From contig CALEGA010000043.1 of assembly GCA_937876715.1 (NCBI GenBank), positions 1 through 13,280 on the forward strand: a stretch of 13,280 nucleotides of DNA. The letters run 5' to 3'. The position numbers and the translations under genes are program-made. The DNA comes from an uncultured Candidatus Saccharibacteria bacterium. Its GTDB lineage: Bacteria > Patescibacteriota > Saccharimonadia > Saccharimonadales > Saccharimonadaceae. Positions 11,987 through 13,280 of the stretch are shown here, in pieces. Each line of letters opens with the position of its first letter. Positions within the stretch are counted from its first letter, which is position 1. Below the pieces are notes generated by a model. That model did not search any database. It was given only the letters and a program-made list of their open reading frames with translations, and was not told where the DNA came from.

Positions 11987-12089
11987 AATGCAGCGGCTGG
12001 TAAGTAGTTGGTTTACCACTGCGGTATAGTGATGAAGATCCTATGCAGGTCGCGGCGCCAAAAATCCCCTTTCGGGGACTTTTTGTTTT
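11987..12089 (+). ncRNA. Putative structured RNA of about 100 nt, unknown class
   Basis: It is bounded by a clear promoter and a terminator and has no coding frame with a ribosome site. TGGTAA (11998-12003) pairs with TTACCA (12013-12018), extended by GCAG (11990-11993) with CTGC (12019-12022) across a CGGC bulge. GTATAG (12024-12029) pairs with CTATGC (12041-12046) with one G-U pair. It ends in the TCCCC/GGGGA terminator. I tested it against tRNA, 4.5S SRP RNA (no GGAA apical loop with AGCAGC) and tmRNA and find none. It is not a leader for the 12208 gene, which has its own leaderless promoter beyond the terminator. Confidence 0.5.
12065..12089 (+). terminator. Intrinsic terminator of the 11987 RNA
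   Basis: TCCCC-TTTC-GGGGA (12065-12078) is flanked by AAAA upstream and followed by CTTTTTGTTTT. It is a clear rho-independent terminator. Confidence 0.8.
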
Positions 12090-12172
12090 ATCATTGATCT
12101 AACCTTTATGTACCTAATAATTTTACTATCAAATGTCAGAATGTGGCGTGATTTTTGTGCGAGGTATGGGGG

Positions 12173-12207
12173 TTGCAAGAATTGAGAATAATGGTTATAC
12201 TTAAGAT
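12173..12207 (+). promoter_or_regulatory. Promoter of the 12208 gene, TTGCAA-17-TATACT, leaderless
   Basis: TTGCAA (12173-12178), a 17-base spacer and TATACT (12196-12201) end exactly 6 bases before the ATG. There is no Shine-Dalgarno site. The 80 bases between this promoter and the upstream terminator hold nothing recognisable. Confidence 0.65.
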
Positions 12208-12792
12208 ATGAATAAAGAGCATCTTTCGAAAATTCCGGTGAGCGAGTTATCGGAAGCGGATAAAGAAGTTTTAATGGGGCCGAAAGCAGCGAAAGAACCG
12301 CGACGTAAGAAATATACTAGTAGGCAGATGGGTCTGATGGCAGTAGTGGCAGTGATTGTAGTGGGAGGTTTGGGCGCGGGGATTTATTTCTTGTTGCGAC
12401 GACCGGCGGAGACATTTGATGACGAAAACGTAAGCCGCGAAACGGCGCCGATTACTTTGGAAGTGGTGGAAGTGAAAGTTGACGAAGAACGCCAGCCAAG
12501 CCAGGAATACATTGCTGAATTGCGGGCGAAGTTAGATAATCCAGAGACTAGTGTGGAGGAGCGGTTTTCGACGCAAATTAGCCTTGCGAACGCCGAGACG
12601 GACGCAAGTCACTTTGCGGAGGTGGAAACGCAACTTAATGCGATTGAGCGTGATGGTTTAACACAGCGACAACTTTATGCGCTCTATGATGCATATACTT
12701 ATCTCTACAAACGTGCCGAGAACGAAGAGAAACAAGTGGAATACGCTGAGTTGCGCGAGAAGATATTGAACGAAGCTTGGGACGGCGAATAG
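12208..12792 (+). CDS. Membrane-anchored helical protein, unknown function
   Basis: I do not recognise this 194-residue protein. It has a charged cytoplasmic N-terminus (1-39, with the basic cluster EPRRKKYTSRQ), one membrane helix (about 41-63) and an outside domain of 130 residues. From about residue 97 the outside part is rich in Glu, Ala, Leu and Tyr and reads as a set of amphipathic helices (QEYIAELRAKL, ERFSTQISLANAE, AEVETQLNAIERDG, QLYALYDAYTYLYKRA), resembling TPR-type helical repeats. A scaffold or envelope-complex role is a guess. Its codon usage is G-ending like the sortase gene, so it looks native. It is convergent with the 12801 gene, 8 bases apart. Confidence 0.75.
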   Translation: MNKEHLSKIPVSELSEADKEVLMGPKAAKEPRRKKYTSRQMGLMAVVAVIVVGGLGAGIYFLLRRPAETFDDENVSRETAPITLEVVEVKVDEERQPSQEYIAELRAKLDNPETSVEERFSTQISLANAETDASHFAEVETQLNAIERDGLTQRQLYALYDAYTYLYKRAENEEKQVEYAELREKILNEAWDGE

Positions 12793-12800
12793 GTTAGTTT

Positions 12801-13280
12801 TTAGTTTTTTACACCGTAGTCGGGACAGGTTTGAGCGCTAAAGTCGCTTTTTTGGCTCCAGCAGTTTTTGGTGACGTAAAAATCCTTGTCGATACCACCG
12901 GATTGGCTGAGGGAGTAGAGGGCGTGTTCGGGTAGAGGGGCGTAGAGGTCGTTAAATTCAAGCCTTGCTTCGACGCGAGTGTATATGCTGTTGGCGCGAC
13001 CGGTAGAATCGACGGCGATTTGGCTGTCAATGAAAGGCGCAATGGAGCGGCTGCCATCGGACAGTTGACAATCCCCTGGGCGGCTGTCAGTGTCGGTGCA
13101 GAGCTGGACGGAAAAAGTGGTGGTTGGTTGTTCGTATGGGAGTGAGAGAAAGAGATAGAAAGTGTCACCACGCCTGATGCCATCGCCGCGTGGTTTGGGA
13201 AGGGCGAGGAAAGCGACGCAGGCGAATTCGCCGGACTTGTTGCAAGTGATAGCTTGAGGGACATTAGTTTGTTCGTGCTT
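12801..13280 (-). CDS. C-terminal part of a cysteine-paired, probably secreted pilin-like protein
   Basis: The minus frame is open from 13280 to a TAA at 12801-12803, giving 159 residues without the N-terminus. It contains three spaced cysteine pairs (fragment residues 13/21, 61/71, 140/152), which suggests disulphides and an extracytoplasmic location. There is a beta-rich SIYTRVEARLEF segment (98-109) and an ending CWSQKSDFSAQTCPDYG. This style of C-terminus fits type IV pilin or PilX-like proteins of CPR bacteria, but the diagnostic N-terminal helix lies outside the window, so the name is tentative. A different frame of similar length covers 12809-13264 on the same strand; it is Pro/Ser/Thr-rich shadow sequence. 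The frame given here has the C-ending codon bias of the other minus-strand genes. Confidence 0.65.
   Translation of the reverse strand, partial: KHEQTNVPQAITCNKSGEFACVAFLALPKPRGDGIRRGDTFYLFLSLPYEQPTTTFSVQLCTDTDSRPGDCQLSDGSRSIAPFIDSQIAVDSTGRANSIYTRVEARLEFNDLYAPLPEHALYSLSQSGGIDKDFYVTKNCWSQKSDFSAQTCPDYGVKN

Noticed and set aside
11987..12089. Signal recognition particle RNA
   Set aside because: The size fits, but the conserved apical GGAA loop and AGCAGC internal loop are absent.
11987..12089. Riboswitch or leader for the 12208 gene
   Set aside because: A strong terminator ends it, and 12208 has its own TTGCAA-17-TATACT promoter with no leader. A default-off attenuator would not fit a leaderless start downstream.
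12809..13264. A 151-codon minus-strand frame with an ATG start
   Set aside because: It is Pro/Ser/Thr-rich without structure. The neighbouring frame (12801-13280) has paired cysteines, ordinary composition and the C-ending codon bias, and is open to the edge.
1..13280. CRISPR array or insertion sequence
   Set aside because: No regularly spaced repeats, no transposase and no long terminal inverted repeats were seen.

Overview
The window reads as chromosomal DNA of a small-genome bacterium of the Candidate Phyla Radiation, most likely a Saccharibacteria (TM7) relative. This is inference from the gene set (lactate dehydrogenase, sortase with a long cytoplasmic head, DUF2207 protein, a LysRS with an unusual motif 3, a likely pilin-type protein), from short intergenic gaps and from leaderless-looking promoters; no taxonomic marker such as 16S rRNA is present. 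TGA acts as a stop (it ends the HD-domain gene), so the standard bacterial code fits.

Layout. Positions 1-7325 hold a head-to-tail block on the minus strand. In transcription order it is frr (ribosome recycling factor), rseP-like M50 protease, CPBP-type membrane protease, lysS, ldh, a DUF2207 membrane protein, and the 5' part of serS, which runs off the left edge. These are ordinary core genes for translation, envelope proteolysis and fermentation. Most have their own -10 box 6-7 bases before the ATG, and some have a -35 inside the gene upstream, so the block looks like stacked single-gene units more than one operon. The rseP/CPBP pair, 3 bases apart, is the exception. At 7425-8690 on the plus strand lie a sortase, tRNA-Leu(CAA) and two terminator hairpins, followed by a convergent HD-domain hydrolase gene (8724-9383, minus).

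From about 9500 to 10775 the character changes. A consensus promoter overlaps a palindromic operator-like site. A structured leader follows, then a 111-aa three-helix membrane protein, two tandem hairpins, a 25-aa C-x2-C-H peptide frame, a 169-aa FISUMP/DUF1566-like (C-type-lectin-type) protein and a strong terminator. Its frames use strong Shine-Dalgarno sites and balanced codon usage, unlike the flanking core genes, so I read it as an acquired accessory module.

Next comes a DUF3800 gene (minus, start revised to 11764) flanked by two short putative plus-strand RNA genes with similar promoters (about 10968-11025 and 11987-12089). The right end has a one-helix membrane-anchored protein (12208-12792) facing the 3' part of a cysteine-paired, probably secreted pilin-like protein (12801-13280, minus).

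The plus strand is G-rich over C through the core genes: plus-strand genes favour G-ending codons and minus-strand genes favour C-ending codons. This suggests the plus strand is the leading strand and most core genes here are on the lagging strand. The best candidates for something undescribed are the hairpin-rich module at 9512-10774 and the approximately 100-nt RNA at 11987-12089.
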